DNA of 64,000 nucleotides from Methanocorpusculum sp. (GCA_017408885.1 JAFQTT010000007.1:62001-126000); one strand, 5' to 3'. Positions 51,630 through 61,125 are shown, counted from the first letter of the stretch. Made by a program: numbers and translations. Notes: a model not told the origin generated them from the sequence alone.

Positions 51630-52925
51630 ATGAAAATCCTTGTTGCCGGAGGCGGCGGACGAGAACACGCAATCGTATCTGCACTTTGCAGAAACAACGC
51701 TGTCGAACTCTACAGTGTCATGGGAAAGAAGAACCCCGGAATTGCAAAACTTGCAAAGGAAGTATTCCTCCATGCTGAAACCGATGTAGAAGCAGTTGTT
51801 GACTTCGCTAAAAAACACAATATCAAATACGCAGTAATCGGACCGGAAGCTCCGCTTCAGGCAGGTCTTGCCGATGCGCTCTGGAAAGAAGGAATCGGAT
51901 GTGTCGGTCCAAAGAAGATGGCCGCAAGAATCGAGACCGATAAGGGATTCTGCCGCGAGCTTATGCAGAAGCATGGAATCGCCGGATGTCCGGGATATAA
52001 AATCTGCAAAACACCGGAAGAAGCAGCAGAATATATCAAATCCTACGAAGGAGAGCTTGCTGTAAAGCCGACCGGACTTACCGGAGGAAAGGGCGTTAAG
52101 GTAATGGGCGAGCAGGTCGACAGAGAAGGAGCTGTCGAGTACGCATTAACCCTCAAAGATCAGGAAATCATCTTAGAAGAGCGTCTCCTTGGTGAAGAGT
52201 TCACTTTAATGGCCTTCACTGACGGAAAAACTCTCGTTCCAATGCCGCTTGTTCAGGATCACAAGCGTGCATTTGAAGGAGATGTCGGACCAAACACCGG
52301 CGGTATGGGTTCATACTCTCTTGAATCCCACAAGTTCCCGTTCGTCTCTGACGAAGACTATGATGCAGCCTTTACCATCATGAAAGAGACCATCAAAGCC
52401 CTCGCAGAAGAGGGATGCCCGTATCAGGGAATTTTATACGGTCAGTTCATGAACACCCGCGACGGACCAAAGGTCATTGAGTTCAACGCACGCTTCGGAG
52501 ACCCGGAAGCAATGAATGTCTTAACCCTTCTTGACTCTGACTTTTCCGTAATTGCAGAGCACATCGCAGAAGGATGCCTCACCGAAGCTGATGTCTCATT
52601 TGCTAAGAAGGCAACTGTCTGTAAGTACATTGTTCCGGCAGGATATCCGGACGCACCGCACGCAGGAGATCCGATTACAACAGGCGCTGCTGACAATACC
52701 GTTCTCTACTACGCAAACGTCATCGAAAACGAATCAGGAATGTTAGAGACCATCACCTCCAGAACAATGGCATACGTTGGTGTCGGAGACAGCCTTGAAG
52801 AGGCCGAGCGTTATGCGGAAGCTGCATGTAAAAATGTCAGCGGAAACATCCGTTACAGAAGCGACATTGGAACCTCCGCACTCTTTGCCAAGCGCATTGC
52901 TCACATGGACGAGCTCAGGAAATAA
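51630..52925 (+). CDS. purD: Phosphoribosylamine-glycine ligase PurD
   Basis: A 431-residue ATP-grasp ligase of purine synthesis. N-terminal [18 protein letters not shown], then [20 protein letters not shown]-grasp [32 protein letters not shown] and [14 protein letters not shown] with metal ligands. Family length. argF starts two bases after its stop. Confidence 0.96.
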   Translation: MKILVAGGGGREHAIVSALCRNNAVELYSVMGKKNPGIAKLAKEVFLHAETDVEAVVDFAKKHNIKYAVIGPEAPLQAGLADALWKEGIGCVGPKKMAARIETDKGFCRELMQKHGIAGCPGYKICKTPEEAAEYIKSYEGELAVKPTGLTGGKGVKVMGEQVDREGAVEYALTLKDQEIILEERLLGEEFTLMAFTDGKTLVPMPLVQDHKRAFEGDVGPNTGGMGSYSLESHKFPFVSDEDYDAAFTIMKETIKALAEEGCPYQGILYGQFMNTRDGPKVIEFNARFGDPEAMNVLTLLDSDFSVIAEHIAEGCLTEADVSFAKKATVCKYIVPAGYPDAPHAGDPITTGAADNTVLYYANVIENESGMLETITSRTMAYVGVGDSLEEAERYAEAACKNVSGNIRYRSDIGTSALFAKRIAHMDELRK

Positions 52926-52927
52926 AT

Positions 52928-53842
52928 ATGAAGGATTTTCTCTCTATCTCAGACCTCACCCCCGAGGCATATGAAGACATCTTAACGCTTGCCGCACGTA
53001 TGAAGCGCCAGCGTTCCGCAGGAATCCCGCACCCGTACCTTGCAGGAAAAACTCTTGGTATGATCTTCGAGAAGGCATCAACCAGAACACGTATCTCATT
53101 CGATGTCGGTATGCACGAGCTTGGAGGATATGCACTCTACTTAAACTCCAAGGACACTCAGCTTGGACGTGGAGAAACTGTTCCGGATACTGCACGTGTA
53201 ATGTCCCGCTTCCTTCAGGGAGTTATCATGCGTACCTATAAGCATGAGACAATCACCGAGTTTGCAAAGTATGCAAGCATTCCGGTCATCAACGCATTAT
53301 CTGATAAGGAACACCCGTGCCAGATTATGGCTGACTCGCTTACTTTGAAGGAGAAGTTTGGAGAGCTTGACGGTCTTCGCATTGCATGGATTGGAGATGG
53401 AAACAATGTCGCAAACTCTCTGATTATGGCATCTGTACAGACCGGAATGGAGATTGCTGTCAGTACTCCGAAGGGATATGAACCAGATCAGGGCGCTGTT
53501 GATTTTGCAAGAGAGAATGGCGGAAAGGTCGTGTTCTATGATGATCCGGTTGATGCTGTCTCTGATGCACACGCAATCTATACTGATACCTGGATTTCGA
53601 TGGGTGAAGAGGATATCAAGGATGAGAAGCTCAAAGACTTTGTCGGATATCAGTTAAACATGGATTTATTAAAGAAGGCAGCAGACGATGCGATTGTTCT
53701 CCACTGTCTTCCGGCACACAGAGGAGAGGAGATTACCGATGAGGTTATCGATTCGATGCAGAGTGGTGTCTGGGATCAGGCAGAAAACAGACTGCACGCA
53801 CAGAAAGCTGTTCTTGTCCGTCTGATGAATAATGAGCTCTAA
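52928..53842 (+). CDS. argF: Ornithine carbamoyltransferase ArgF
   Basis: A 304-residue enzyme making citrulline in arginine synthesis. The carbamoyl-phosphate site is EKASTRTRISFDVGM, followed by HPCQIMADSLTLKEKFG; the ornithine-binding and catalytic Cys lies in LHCLPAHRGEEITDEV. It overlaps the next gene by 11 bases. Confidence 0.96.
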   Translation: MKDFLSISDLTPEAYEDILTLAARMKRQRSAGIPHPYLAGKTLGMIFEKASTRTRISFDVGMHELGGYALYLNSKDTQLGRGETVPDTARVMSRFLQGVIMRTYKHETITEFAKYASIPVINALSDKEHPCQIMADSLTLKEKFGELDGLRIAWIGDGNNVANSLIMASVQTGMEIAVSTPKGYEPDQGAVDFARENGGKVVFYDDPVDAVSDAHAIYTDTWISMGEEDIKDEKLKDFVGYQLNMDLLKKAADDAIVLHCLPAHRGEEITDEVIDSMQSGVWDQAENRLHAQKAVLVRLMNNEL

Positions 53843-54377
53843 GACTGCCGCAGAGTTTACCCGCATCGGCAAAAGGCTGTTTGCTGAGCATTTGGTCGGC
53901 GGTAATTTCGGGAATATGAGCGTTCTGACTCCTGAAGGGTATTTTATTACCCGTACGGGGTCTTATCTTGATGCAGATCCGGCGGAGCTTGTTCTGATGC
54001 CGAGAAACGGCAGAATGACGCCAGGTGCATCCAGCGAGTGGCGTGTTCATACGGCAGTTTACAATGCAACAGAGCACGAGGCGATTGTGCACGCTCATCC
54101 TCAGCATGCTGTGGCTTTGTCTCTTCTGTATGATTCTATAAGAACTGTTGACAGTGAGGGGCAGCTTTTTGCGTCAGAGATTCCTGTTGTGGAGGGAGCG
54201 TGCGGTACTCAGGCTTTGGCTGATGCAGTGGCCGAGGCTCTTTGTTCGTCTAAGGTTGTTATTGCAAAAGGGCATGGTACGTTTGCAGCAGGTAAGTCTT
54301 TGGATGAGGCTTATCTTTTTACGTCGCTTGCGGAGCACTGCTGTAAGGTGCTGTATCTGTTAAAGACGATGCAGTAA
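53832..54377 (+). CDS. Class II aldolase (fuculose-phosphate aldolase-like)
   Basis: A 181-residue zinc aldolase of the FucA/AraD family. LVGGNFGNMSVLTPEGYFIT is the phosphate loop, AIVHAHPQHAVALS gives two zinc histidines, and AKGHGTFAAGKSLDEAY the third. In a methanogen, a fuculose-phosphate aldolase has been implicated in making lactaldehyde for the F420 side chain; that role here is an inference. Translationally linked to argF. Confidence 0.87.
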   Translation: MSSKTAAEFTRIGKRLFAEHLVGGNFGNMSVLTPEGYFITRTGSYLDADPAELVLMPRNGRMTPGASSEWRVHTAVYNATEHEAIVHAHPQHAVALSLLYDSIRTVDSEGQLFASEIPVVEGACGTQALADAVAEALCSSKVVIAKGHGTFAAGKSLDEAYLFTSLAEHCCKVLYLLKTMQ

Positions 54378-54394
54378 ACCTGTATCATCTCTTC

Positions 54395-54406
54395 TTTTTT
54401 TTTTTT
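54395..54406. terminator. Poly-T terminator between convergent genes
   Basis: Twelve T follow the aldolase gene. On the other strand, the A-rich run at 54444-54457 gives a T-run after the arginine decarboxylase stop. Confidence 0.6.
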
Positions 54407-54458
54407 GAGTGTACTTAGATTGACAACCGCATCTGCGGGCAAAAAAAAGAAAAAAACC

Positions 54459-55004
54459 TCACGGCACAAAAACCGCGAGAGAAACAACTGTCGTCCAAAG
54501 CCCGTCGTGACAAACAGCAGATGCACTCACATTACTAGTCTTAATAATCTTCCCGCTTGCAAGATACGCCTGCTCACGCTCATCCCAGGCAGCCTTTGGA
54601 TCAATATCAATATTCATCAAAGAACCAAGCATAGTAGCCGCCAAATCCTCAGCATGAATACCGCACTCCTCCTCCGTCAAACCTGCTCCGTGATGCTCGG
54701 ATAAAAACCCGTGATGTCCCTGCTCAAAAGGCGGAACTGCAAGACCAACAGATGCAGCAATAGCCTCTCCTTCCACATTCGTCTCAGCTCTGGCCATAAC
54801 ACAGAAAACAATCTCACCTGCATGAAGCTCTGACAAACCCTCCTCACGCGGCACAATACGCGCATTCGGCGGCATAATCGAAGAGACCGTTACCAGATTA
54901 AACGGAGACACATGAGCGTCGCGCAGAGCCATCTCGAACGAAACAAGCTTCTCTTTATGAACGCCGACCCCCTTTGTGAAAAATACTTTTGACGGGACAA
55001 ACAT
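54459..55004 (-). CDS. pdaD: Pyruvoyl-dependent arginine decarboxylase
   Basis: A 181-residue proenzyme that cleaves itself to make a pyruvoyl cofactor and converts arginine to agmatine for polyamines. The cleavage region is LVTVSSIMPPNARIVP with the serines at 41-42. GEIVFCVMARAETNVEGEAI and FLSEHHGAGLTEEECG are family segments. It depends on no PLP. It lies opposite argF and may draw on its arginine product. Confidence 0.93.
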   Translation of the reverse strand: MFVPSKVFFTKGVGVHKEKLVSFEMALRDAHVSPFNLVTVSSIMPPNARIVPREEGLSELHAGEIVFCVMARAETNVEGEAIAASVGLAVPPFEQGHHGFLSEHHGAGLTEEECGIHAEDLAATMLGSLMNIDIDPKAAWDEREQAYLASGKIIKTSNVSASAVCHDGLWTTVVSLAVFVP

Positions 55005-55122
55005 TTGTTCTCATTAAATCACCCTGAGACATTATAATCCCTTTGCTTCAATCAAAGGAAATCAAAATCTCACCCACCGGTTAGATAGAATTTAATTATC
55101 TTCCAACCAACATACACGATAT

Positions 55123-55140
55123 CTATCTATCGTGAGATAG
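55123..55140. promoter_or_regulatory. Inverted repeat upstream of ribonucleotide reductase
   Basis: CTATCT (55123-55128), spacer ATCGTG, AGATAG (55135-55140). It is just downstream of a TATA-like TTTAATTA (about 55091-55098), so it may overlap the transcription start. A related palindrome, TAGATA-A-TATCTA, lies right after the gene (57390-57402), and TTAGATAG occurs at 55081. The binding protein is unknown; it is not the NrdR-box consensus as far as I can see. Confidence 0.4.
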
Positions 55141-55168
55141 AGTGGTGTATACAAAACAGGTTGATAGT

Positions 55169-57388
55169 ATGACGGATTCTGTAGTAGACAGTATTTTAGC
55201 GGCCCGCTACTTCCGCGCAGGCGAGACCTCATTCGAAGACGTCTGCCGGCGCGTAGCCAACGCTCTCGGGGAAACCCCAGAAGAAACCGAAGAGTACTTC
55301 CAGGCGATGATGAGTTTATCCTTCCTTCCAAACTCACCAACCCTCATGAACGCAGGAACCCCGCTTGGACAGCTCTCCGCATGTTTCACCCTTCCCGTAA
55401 ACGATTCCCTGCCGGAAATCTTTGACGCAATCCGCTGGGGAGCAATCATCCACCAGTCAGGAGGAGGAACCGGATACAACTTCTCACACTTACGCGCAGA
55501 AGGCTCTCCGGTACGCTCCACAGACGGTGTCGCATCAGGACCTGTATCATTCATGCGCGTCTTCAACTCTGCAACTGACGTAATCAAACAGGGAGGCAGA
55601 AGACGCGGAGCCAACATGGGTATCTTAAACGTCTGGCACCCGGACATCATGAAGTTCATCAACAGCAAAGCAAAAGAAGGCGACTTCTCGAACTTCAACA
55701 TCTCAGTCATGGTCTCTGACGAGTTCATGCAGAAGGTAGCAGACGGAAAACTCAATGACGTATGGGTAACCGACAACGCAGGAACTGAAGTCACAGTCAA
55801 AGAAATCTGGGACGGAATCGTTGAAGGTGTCTGGAGAAACGGAGAACCGGGTATCTTATTCTACGACACAATCAACAACAAAAACCCAACACCGCAGCTT
55901 GGGGCAATCGACACAACCAACCCGTGCGGAGAACAGCCGCTTCTCCCATTCGAATCATGCGTCCTTGGAAGTATCAATCTCTCCAAGTTCGTCGCAAACG
56001 GAGGCATTGACTTTGTCCGCCTCGACCGCATGGTACAGATGGCAATCCGCTTCCTTGATGCAGTCATCACCAAAAACGTCTTCCCAATCGAAGAGATCAA
56101 AGAAGCAACCAACCGCACAAGAAAAGTCGGTCTTGGTTTAATGGGCGTCCACGACGCAATGCTGATGCTTAGAATCCCCTACGACTCCGAAGAAGGACGC
56201 AAATTCTGTCAGGACATCATGAAGCGCGTCAACGACGTTGCAGTTGATGAGTCCATCCGTCTTGGAAAAGAAAAGGGAACCTTCCCGGCATACGAGGGAA
56301 GTGTCTGGGATAAACAGGGCATCATCATGAGAAACGCAGCTCTGACAACTATTGCCCCGACCGGAACCATCTCTCTTCTCGCAGGATGCTCATCCGGTAT
56401 CGAGCCTGTCTTCTCATATGCATACACCAGAAGAAACACCGTTGGAAAGACATTCGTCTTAGTCCACCCGTACTTCGAAGCAGAACTCGCAAACGTTCTT
56501 TCAGCAATGGGATACACCGGAAAGACCGCAGAGGAGAAGCGTCAGGAGGTCATTGACCATGTTCACGAGACAGGAACAGTGCAGGACGTAGCATGGCTTC
56601 CGTCATCCTTTAAGGCCGTTTTCAAGACCGCTCTTGACATTGGATGGAAGGACCATGTGTTAATGCAGGCAGCATTCCAGAAGTATGTGCATGCATCCAT
56701 CTCCAAGACTATCAATATGCCGGTCTCTGCAACCAAAGAGGATGTTGCACGCGCAGTCCTTCTCGCATGGCAGGAAGGAATTAAGGGTATGACCCTCTAC
56801 AGAACCGGTTCCCGAGAAGATGTGGTCTTAGCACTCGAGAAGAAGGAGGAGAAAAAGGAAGAGCCAAAGGCAGAGGAAAAGCCGGTTCCGCAGGTTATGC
56901 AGTCCTTAGACTTCATCCGCCCGCGCGAGATGAGCGGAAGAACATTCCTCGCACAGTCCGGATGCTGCCGTCTCTACATCACCGTCAATACAACTGTCGA
57001 AGGAAAACCGATGGAGGTCTTCATCAGAACCGTTGGTGCAGGATGCGAGGCAAACAGCAATGCTCTCGGACGCAGTATCAGCACAGGTCTTCAGAATGGT
57101 GTCCCGTACGAGAAGTTCGTTAAACAGTTCGCAAAGGTTCACTGTGTCTCTGCTATCAGAAACAAGAATTCAGAAGGTATGTCCTGCGCAGATGTTGTTG
57201 GAAAGTGCATTGAGCTTGCAGCAACAAACCAGACCATTGCAACCTTAGACAACTGGTCCATCACATCTCCAGCCCCGGGAGAGAAGAAGACCGTAAATCC
57301 ATGCCCGGAGTGCGGAGAGCCGCTCGACTTCGGCGAAGGATGCAACATGGGCATCTGCAAACACTGCGGATGGTCCGGATGCAGCTAA
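55169..57388 (+). CDS. nrdJ: Class II (adenosylcobalamin-dependent) ribonucleoside-diphosphate reductase
   Basis: A 739-residue reductase making deoxynucleotides. FLPNSPTLMNAGTPLGQLSACF, the GGGTGYNFSHLRAEGSPV region, TTNPCGEQPLLPFESCVLGS (active-site cysteine) and APTGTISLLAGCSSGIEP are all typical of class II enzymes. The last 35 residues have CPECGEP and CKHCGWSGC, a zinc-ribbon-like tail with the shuttle cysteines. GTG starts at 55142 and 55145 are in frame, but GGTTGAT before ATG 55169 favours the shorter form. Confidence 0.93.
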   Translation: MTDSVVDSILAARYFRAGETSFEDVCRRVANALGETPEETEEYFQAMMSLSFLPNSPTLMNAGTPLGQLSACFTLPVNDSLPEIFDAIRWGAIIHQSGGGTGYNFSHLRAEGSPVRSTDGVASGPVSFMRVFNSATDVIKQGGRRRGANMGILNVWHPDIMKFINSKAKEGDFSNFNISVMVSDEFMQKVADGKLNDVWVTDNAGTEVTVKEIWDGIVEGVWRNGEPGILFYDTINNKNPTPQLGAIDTTNPCGEQPLLPFESCVLGSINLSKFVANGGIDFVRLDRMVQMAIRFLDAVITKNVFPIEEIKEATNRTRKVGLGLMGVHDAMLMLRIPYDSEEGRKFCQDIMKRVNDVAVDESIRLGKEKGTFPAYEGSVWDKQGIIMRNAALTTIAPTGTISLLAGCSSGIEPVFSYAYTRRNTVGKTFVLVHPYFEAELANVLSAMGYTGKTAEEKRQEVIDHVHETGTVQDVAWLPSSFKAVFKTALDIGWKDHVLMQAAFQKYVHASISKTINMPVSATKEDVARAVLLAWQEGIKGMTLYRTGSREDVVLALEKKEEKKEEPKAEEKPVPQVMQSLDFIRPREMSGRTFLAQSGCCRLYITVNTTVEGKPMEVFIRTVGAGCEANSNALGRSISTGLQNGVPYEKFVKQFAKVHCVSAIRNKNSEGMSCADVVGKCIELAATNQTIATLDNWSITSPAPGEKKTVNPCPECGEPLDFGEGCNMGICKHCGWSGCS

Positions 57389-57389
57389 A

Positions 57390-57418
57390 TAGATAATATC
57401 TATCAACCTTTTTTTTTT
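57390..57418 (+). terminator. Palindrome and T-run after nrdJ
   Basis: TAGATA-A-TATCTA (57390-57402) is a perfect inverted repeat, and ten T follow at 57409-57418. It probably ends the nrdJ message. Confidence 0.55.
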
Positions 57419-57488
57419 GTATCTCACCTGCTTTATCTAAAGCCTGCAAAAACAAAAAAACAATTTAGAATATAATATCCAAAAAAAA

Positions 57489-58094
57489 TTACTCGCAGAG
57501 GGATACGAAGTTTCCTAAAATCCGAATCCCTGCATCTCCGCTTTTTTCAGGATGGAACTGAGTTCCCATCACATTCCCGCATCCGACAGCAGACGCATAA
57601 GTGATTCCGTACTCCGTCTTTGCAAGAGTTGCTTCAGGCGTTGTATCTGCATAGTAAGAGTGTACAAAGTACACATAAGTCCCGTCAGAAACGTCTTCAA
57701 AGAGCGGGTGGTTTGCGCACGGGGAAATTGTGTTCCATCCCATCTGCGGAACCTTGAAGCCTTCCCGGCGTTCAAACATTCTGATTCTTCCAGGGATAAA
57801 AGAAAGACCCTCGTGCACTCCGTGTTCCTCGCTTTCTTCAAGGAGCATCTGCATTCCAAGACAGATTCCCATAAGCGGTTTTTTCTCTGCCTCGGCTTTT
57901 ACGAGCGGGATTAAGGGGCGAAGCTTTTCCATACCTTCAGCAAAAGCACCAACGCCCGGGAGAAGAATACCGTCTGCCGAAGAGATAACCTCAGCATCAT
58001 TTGTAATAACAGGTTTAGCACCTGCCGCACAAAGACCGCGGAAAACACTTCTCAGATTACCTAAACCATAATCAAGAACAGCAATAGATGTCAT
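57489..58094 (-). CDS. hisH: Imidazole glycerol phosphate synthase glutaminase subunit HisH
   Basis: A 201-residue class I glutamine amidotransferase. IAVLDYGLGNLRSVFRGL opens it; the nucleophile elbow is LMGICLGMQMLLE (Cys about 80), and the His-Glu pair is in MGTQFHPEKSGD. It supplies ammonia to HisF, which is not in the window. The frame opens to 58142, but that overlaps the tRNA; ATG 58094 is the usual start. It lies apart from the other his genes. Confidence 0.95.
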   Translation of the reverse strand: MTSIAVLDYGLGNLRSVFRGLCAAGAKPVITNDAEVISSADGILLPGVGAFAEGMEKLRPLIPLVKAEAEKKPLMGICLGMQMLLEESEEHGVHEGLSFIPGRIRMFERREGFKVPQMGWNTISPCANHPLFEDVSDGTYVYFVHSYYADTTPEATLAKTEYGITYASAVGCGNVMGTQFHPEKSGDAGIRILGNFVSLCE

Positions 58095-58105
58095 AAAAAC
58101 GAGAG

Positions 58106-58179
58106 TGGACCCGAAGGGATTCGAACCCCTGACCTCCAGCATGTAAGGCTGGCGTCATAACCACCTAGACCACGGGTCC
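58106..58179 (-). tRNA. tRNA-Val (anticodon TAC)
   Basis: A 74-base tRNA on the minus strand. The acceptor stem pairs GGACCCG with CGGGTCC, discriminator A; anticodon stem CCAGC/GCTGG encloses CTTACAT, giving TAC. The T-arm is AGGGGTTCGAATCCCTT. CCA is not encoded. hisH begins 11 bases downstream, so they may share a transcript. Confidence 0.94.
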
Positions 58180-58264
58180 CTGTTGCCTTATAATATACGC
58201 ATTTATTCCTTAATTAATGCTTTGAAAAAACACGGGGAAAAATCCCGTGTACTTCGAACTCAGC

Positions 58265-59209
58265 TTATGCGAGACCGAAGGATTTGAGGGTGACTTCTGC
58301 GTCAACCTTTCCAACGTGGTAGACCTTTCCGGATGAGACTTCGTTGATGATGACTTCTGCCGGGGAGAAGAGGTTCTTGTCGATCTTGTAGAAGTCGTAA
58401 CCTGCTTCCTTGAAGATGTCATTGAACGGTCTGCCGTATCCTTCGGATGCGCAGCTTGGGATCTTCTCGAGGTAGTCGACGATTTCCGGTGCGTCCATGG
58501 TGAGGTTGATCTGACCGTGGTAGATGGTTGCATCGTTGGTGACACCCATTGCGAGCTTTGGACCGCGTACCGGCGGGATTGGTGCAGTTCCTGCTGCTGC
58601 GAGAATCTTTCTGGTGTCGAATCCAAGCTCGTTGAGCTTGTAGACTGCGGTCTCAACACAGCGTCCTGCAACCTGGATGGAGCCGACGATGGAAGAGGTC
58701 GGGGCTACAAGTGCGCAGACGTTTGCGACATCAACCTTACACTTCTCTGCGATTAATTCCATGACTGCTGCGTTTGGCAGGCGGTCTGCCTCAAGACAGA
58801 TGACTGCGTACTCGCTCTCGTCTTCGTAGCCGATGACTTCATAGGTGTGTTTCGGCTGAAGGGACAGTGCGCGTGCCGGTCCGGAACCCATTGCAAAGAA
58901 GTTCTCGTGCTTAACGGTCCAGCCTGCTTTCTGTGCACCAAGGCAGGAGATTGCCGGGAAGTCAGTGTTGACGTCGATGAAGGTCATCGGGAAGTTGCCA
59001 ACCATGCCCTGACGGAATGCAATGTCTCCAAGGCCGCCCATGCAGATGCGGGTGAAGTAGTCACCGGCACCGAATCCGCCTGGAACACTGACACCACAGT
59101 CAACGATGCGTGCACCGTTGTCGAGTTCGTGGTATGCTACGTTGAATAAATCTGCGTTCTCTACGAGTTCTTCGAAGAGGTCAAGTCCTAATTCGTTTAC
59201 ACTTACCAA
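58265..59209 (-). CDS. mch: Methenyltetrahydromethanopterin cyclohydrolase Mch
   Basis: A 314-residue enzyme of the methanogenesis C1 pathway converting formyl-H4MPT to methenyl-H4MPT. Family segments include ADLFNVAYHELDNGARIVDC, the ARICMGGLGDI-like ITRICMGG region, FFAMGSGPARALS and PTSSIVGSIQVAGRCVETA. There is no ATG at the expected place; TTG at 59209 (giving M-VSVNELGLDL, matching the family's LSVNE start) follows GGGGGATG and is chosen. A further TTG at 59239 is less likely. Confidence 0.94.
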   Translation of the reverse strand: MVSVNELGLDLFEELVENADLFNVAYHELDNGARIVDCGVSVPGGFGAGDYFTRICMGGLGDIAFRQGMVGNFPMTFIDVNTDFPAISCLGAQKAGWTVKHENFFAMGSGPARALSLQPKHTYEVIGYEDESEYAVICLEADRLPNAAVMELIAEKCKVDVANVCALVAPTSSIVGSIQVAGRCVETAVYKLNELGFDTRKILAAAGTAPIPPVRGPKLAMGVTNDATIYHGQINLTMDAPEIVDYLEKIPSCASEGYGRPFNDIFKEAGYDFYKIDKNLFSPAEVIINEVSSGKVYHVGKVDAEVTLKSFGLA

Positions 59210-59280
59210 AATACATCCCCCTTTAAGGATAGTAATCAAATATGTGATTGGAGAATAGATAAGGATTGTTAATCAGAGGT

Positions 59281-60414
59281 TCACTCTGACCGTGAGATAA
59301 GAGAGAGAATCATCTTTTTGTCTTCGTGAAGATGCACATATCTGCGTCTTCCCCCGCCCTGATTGGAGTATTCAAGGTCGATTAGACGAAGTCGGTCAAG
59401 ACGCTTGAAAATTTCGCTGACACGGGTGAGTTTTGGTCCGTTATCAGGAAGCGCCTCCATGATTTCCTTGGTTGTAGGAGATGTTTCATCCGAAAAAAGC
59501 TCAGCAGCGGTTTTTAGGACAAGGCGCTCGTCATCGGATAAACTGGAGATGAGCATCTCCAAGTGTCTGTCGCGCGAGGCCTCGACAGCTTTTATGATAT
59601 CCTCTTCTGTTACTTCCTTTCTTGCGGCCTTTTCAGCGTAAAGAACCGAGCGCTTGATTAAATCAAGTCCAAGGCGCACATCTCCGTGCTTCATTACATT
59701 GTCGATTATGACATCTAATAGGTCAGGCGGCAGGACTTTTGGATAGAGGCCCTGTTTTACTCTTTCATTCAGGATTCCGGCAATTTCACGCGCAGAGTAC
59801 GGAGGGTACTGGATGACTTCCGGGTGGAAGGTTGACTGTACTCTGACTTCGAGTGAGTTTTGCAGGTCGATTTCCGGGTCGCTTATGATAATTATCAGTC
59901 CGAAGTTTACACTCGGGAAAATCTCATGCATCCGAATGAGCGGGTAGAGGGTTTTGTTGAACTGGTTTTCGTAGATTAGATAGTTCGCATCGTCAAGGCA
60001 TACCAACGGGTGTACGTTTTCCTTTTCGATATAGTGAGCTATCATATCGATAATCTGCTTAACAGAGGTACCTGACGGCGGAGGGCTCAGTTTTGTAAGT
60101 GATGTGTAGATGCGCGTAAAGATTGCGTATTCGCTTGAGTCTATGCGGCAGTTTACATGAATCGGGATTACAAGCTGAGTGGTCTCTCTAAGCGATTCGA
60201 AGATTTTCTTAACCGAGGTGGTTTTTCCGGTTCCGGGAGGTCCGCGGCAGACTGTATCTAAGATTTTTCCTCCGCGAAGGGCAGGGCGTATTGCAAAAAC
60301 CAAAGCCTGTGTCTGTTCGTCACGGTAGTCGAACTGCTCTGGAACATAGTTTAGGTCAAAGACGTCTTGGTCGCGGAAGAGAGTCTCTTCCCAGGAGAGA
60401 AGGTTCTTTTTCAT
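59281..60414 (-). CDS. Orc1/Cdc6 replication initiator
   Basis: A 377-residue AAA+ origin-binding protein. Walker A is [13 protein letters not shown] (about 57-69). The Walker B region is LVCLDDANYLI, with Asp where many members have Glu. Sensor 1 is IIIISDPEI, and the C-terminal winged helix begins about residue 285 (SSLSDDERLVLKTAAELF). As initiator genes often lie beside the origin they serve, the gap beyond the next gene deserves attention. It overlaps the upstream zinc-ribbon gene by one base. Confidence 0.92.
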   Translation of the reverse strand: MKKNLLSWEETLFRDQDVFDLNYVPEQFDYRDEQTQALVFAIRPALRGGKILDTVCRGPPGTGKTTSVKKIFESLRETTQLVIPIHVNCRIDSSEYAIFTRIYTSLTKLSPPPSGTSVKQIIDMIAHYIEKENVHPLVCLDDANYLIYENQFNKTLYPLIRMHEIFPSVNFGLIIIISDPEIDLQNSLEVRVQSTFHPEVIQYPPYSAREIAGILNERVKQGLYPKVLPPDLLDVIIDNVMKHGDVRLGLDLIKRSVLYAEKAARKEVTEEDIIKAVEASRDRHLEMLISSLSDDERLVLKTAAELFSDETSPTTKEIMEALPDNGPKLTRVSEIFKRLDRLRLIDLEYSNQGGGRRRYVHLHEDKKMILSLISRSE

Positions 60415-60902
60415 TATTTCATGCAGTCTTTGCAGAGGATTTTGTGGTTGAAGAGCATTGAGACATCACGCTGAAGTTTTGTAACAGGTGCTCCGCACTT
60501 TGAGCAGGTGAACTCGGCATCCGCGGCCTGCCTTGGGGAAGGAGTTTCCTCTTCCTCTTTTTCCGGTTCCGGTTCTGATGCGAACTCCAAGGTTAGCGGT
60601 TCTGCTGCCGGGGACTCAATCTCTTCGGTTGGGACAAACGGCATTGGCGTGTCTTCGAAGGTGAATGCTTCGGTCTCTGGTTCAATATCTGCGTCAGCTA
60701 AGATACGCTCTTTGTATTTGTCGATGGCGGACTTTGCTGTTGCATTGTTATTTCCGTATCCGTCTAAGATATCTGCCAGGAAATAACGAAGTGCATCGGC
60801 TTCCTCTTTTGTCTCTGCTTTGTCGGAGACTTCGAGGCGAAGGTTTTCGTAGTTGCCAAGATTGATTGTGATACTTACTGTGACAGTTCGATTTTCCGCC
60901 AT
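60414..60902 (-). CDS. Unassigned protein with C-terminal zinc ribbon, coupled to orc1/cdc6
   Basis: A 162-residue protein. The N-terminal 70 residues (RTVTVSITINLGNYENLRLE, then a helix) read as a compact alpha-beta domain, followed by a Glu/Pro-rich linker (about 75-130) and FTCSKCGAPVTKLQRD...CKDC, a four-cysteine zinc ribbon. Its stop overlaps the orc1/cdc6 start, so the two are co-translated, and a role with the initiator is plausible. Not recognised otherwise. Confidence 0.65.
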   Translation of the reverse strand: MAENRTVTVSITINLGNYENLRLEVSDKAETKEEADALRYFLADILDGYGNNNATAKSAIDKYKERILADADIEPETEAFTFEDTPMPFVPTEEIESPAAEPLTLEFASEPEPEKEEEETPSPRQAADAEFTCSKCGAPVTKLQRDVSMLFNHKILCKDCMK

Positions 60903-61094
60903 TGTTTGCTGTTTAAGAATAGGTATTTTGAGGGGTTAAAGATTCGGGTTCATTCGGTGTTGTGGTGATAGGATTGAGTGATGGACTTTCGCGTGTGTTT
61001 TTGTTTTATTGCGGAGCAGTCAGATAAAACCAGAAAAAAACATTCCCAACAGGAGTACAACACACTCACATACCCCACGCCACCTACAGAAATC
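60903..61094. other. Intergenic region upstream of the zinc-ribbon/orc1 operon
   Basis: There is no credible gene here. For the leftward operon a TATA-like AATCTTTAA (minus-strand sense near 60936-60946) would start RNA close to the ATG at 60902. I see no repeated origin-recognition-box sequence, so an origin is possible only by position next to orc1/cdc6. Confidence 0.3.
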
Positions 61095-61125
61095 TTTTAT
61101 ACATGCGAGACTTACTAATAGTAAG
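61095..61125 (+). promoter_or_regulatory. TATA box and perfect palindrome before a putative structured RNA
   Basis: TTTTATAC (61095-61102) is a good archaeal TATA sequence. Twenty-six bases past its centre is about 61125. Between lies CTTACTA-A-TAGTAAG (61111-61125), a perfect 7-bp inverted repeat ending at the predicted start, the classic position for a repressor. Confidence 0.45.
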
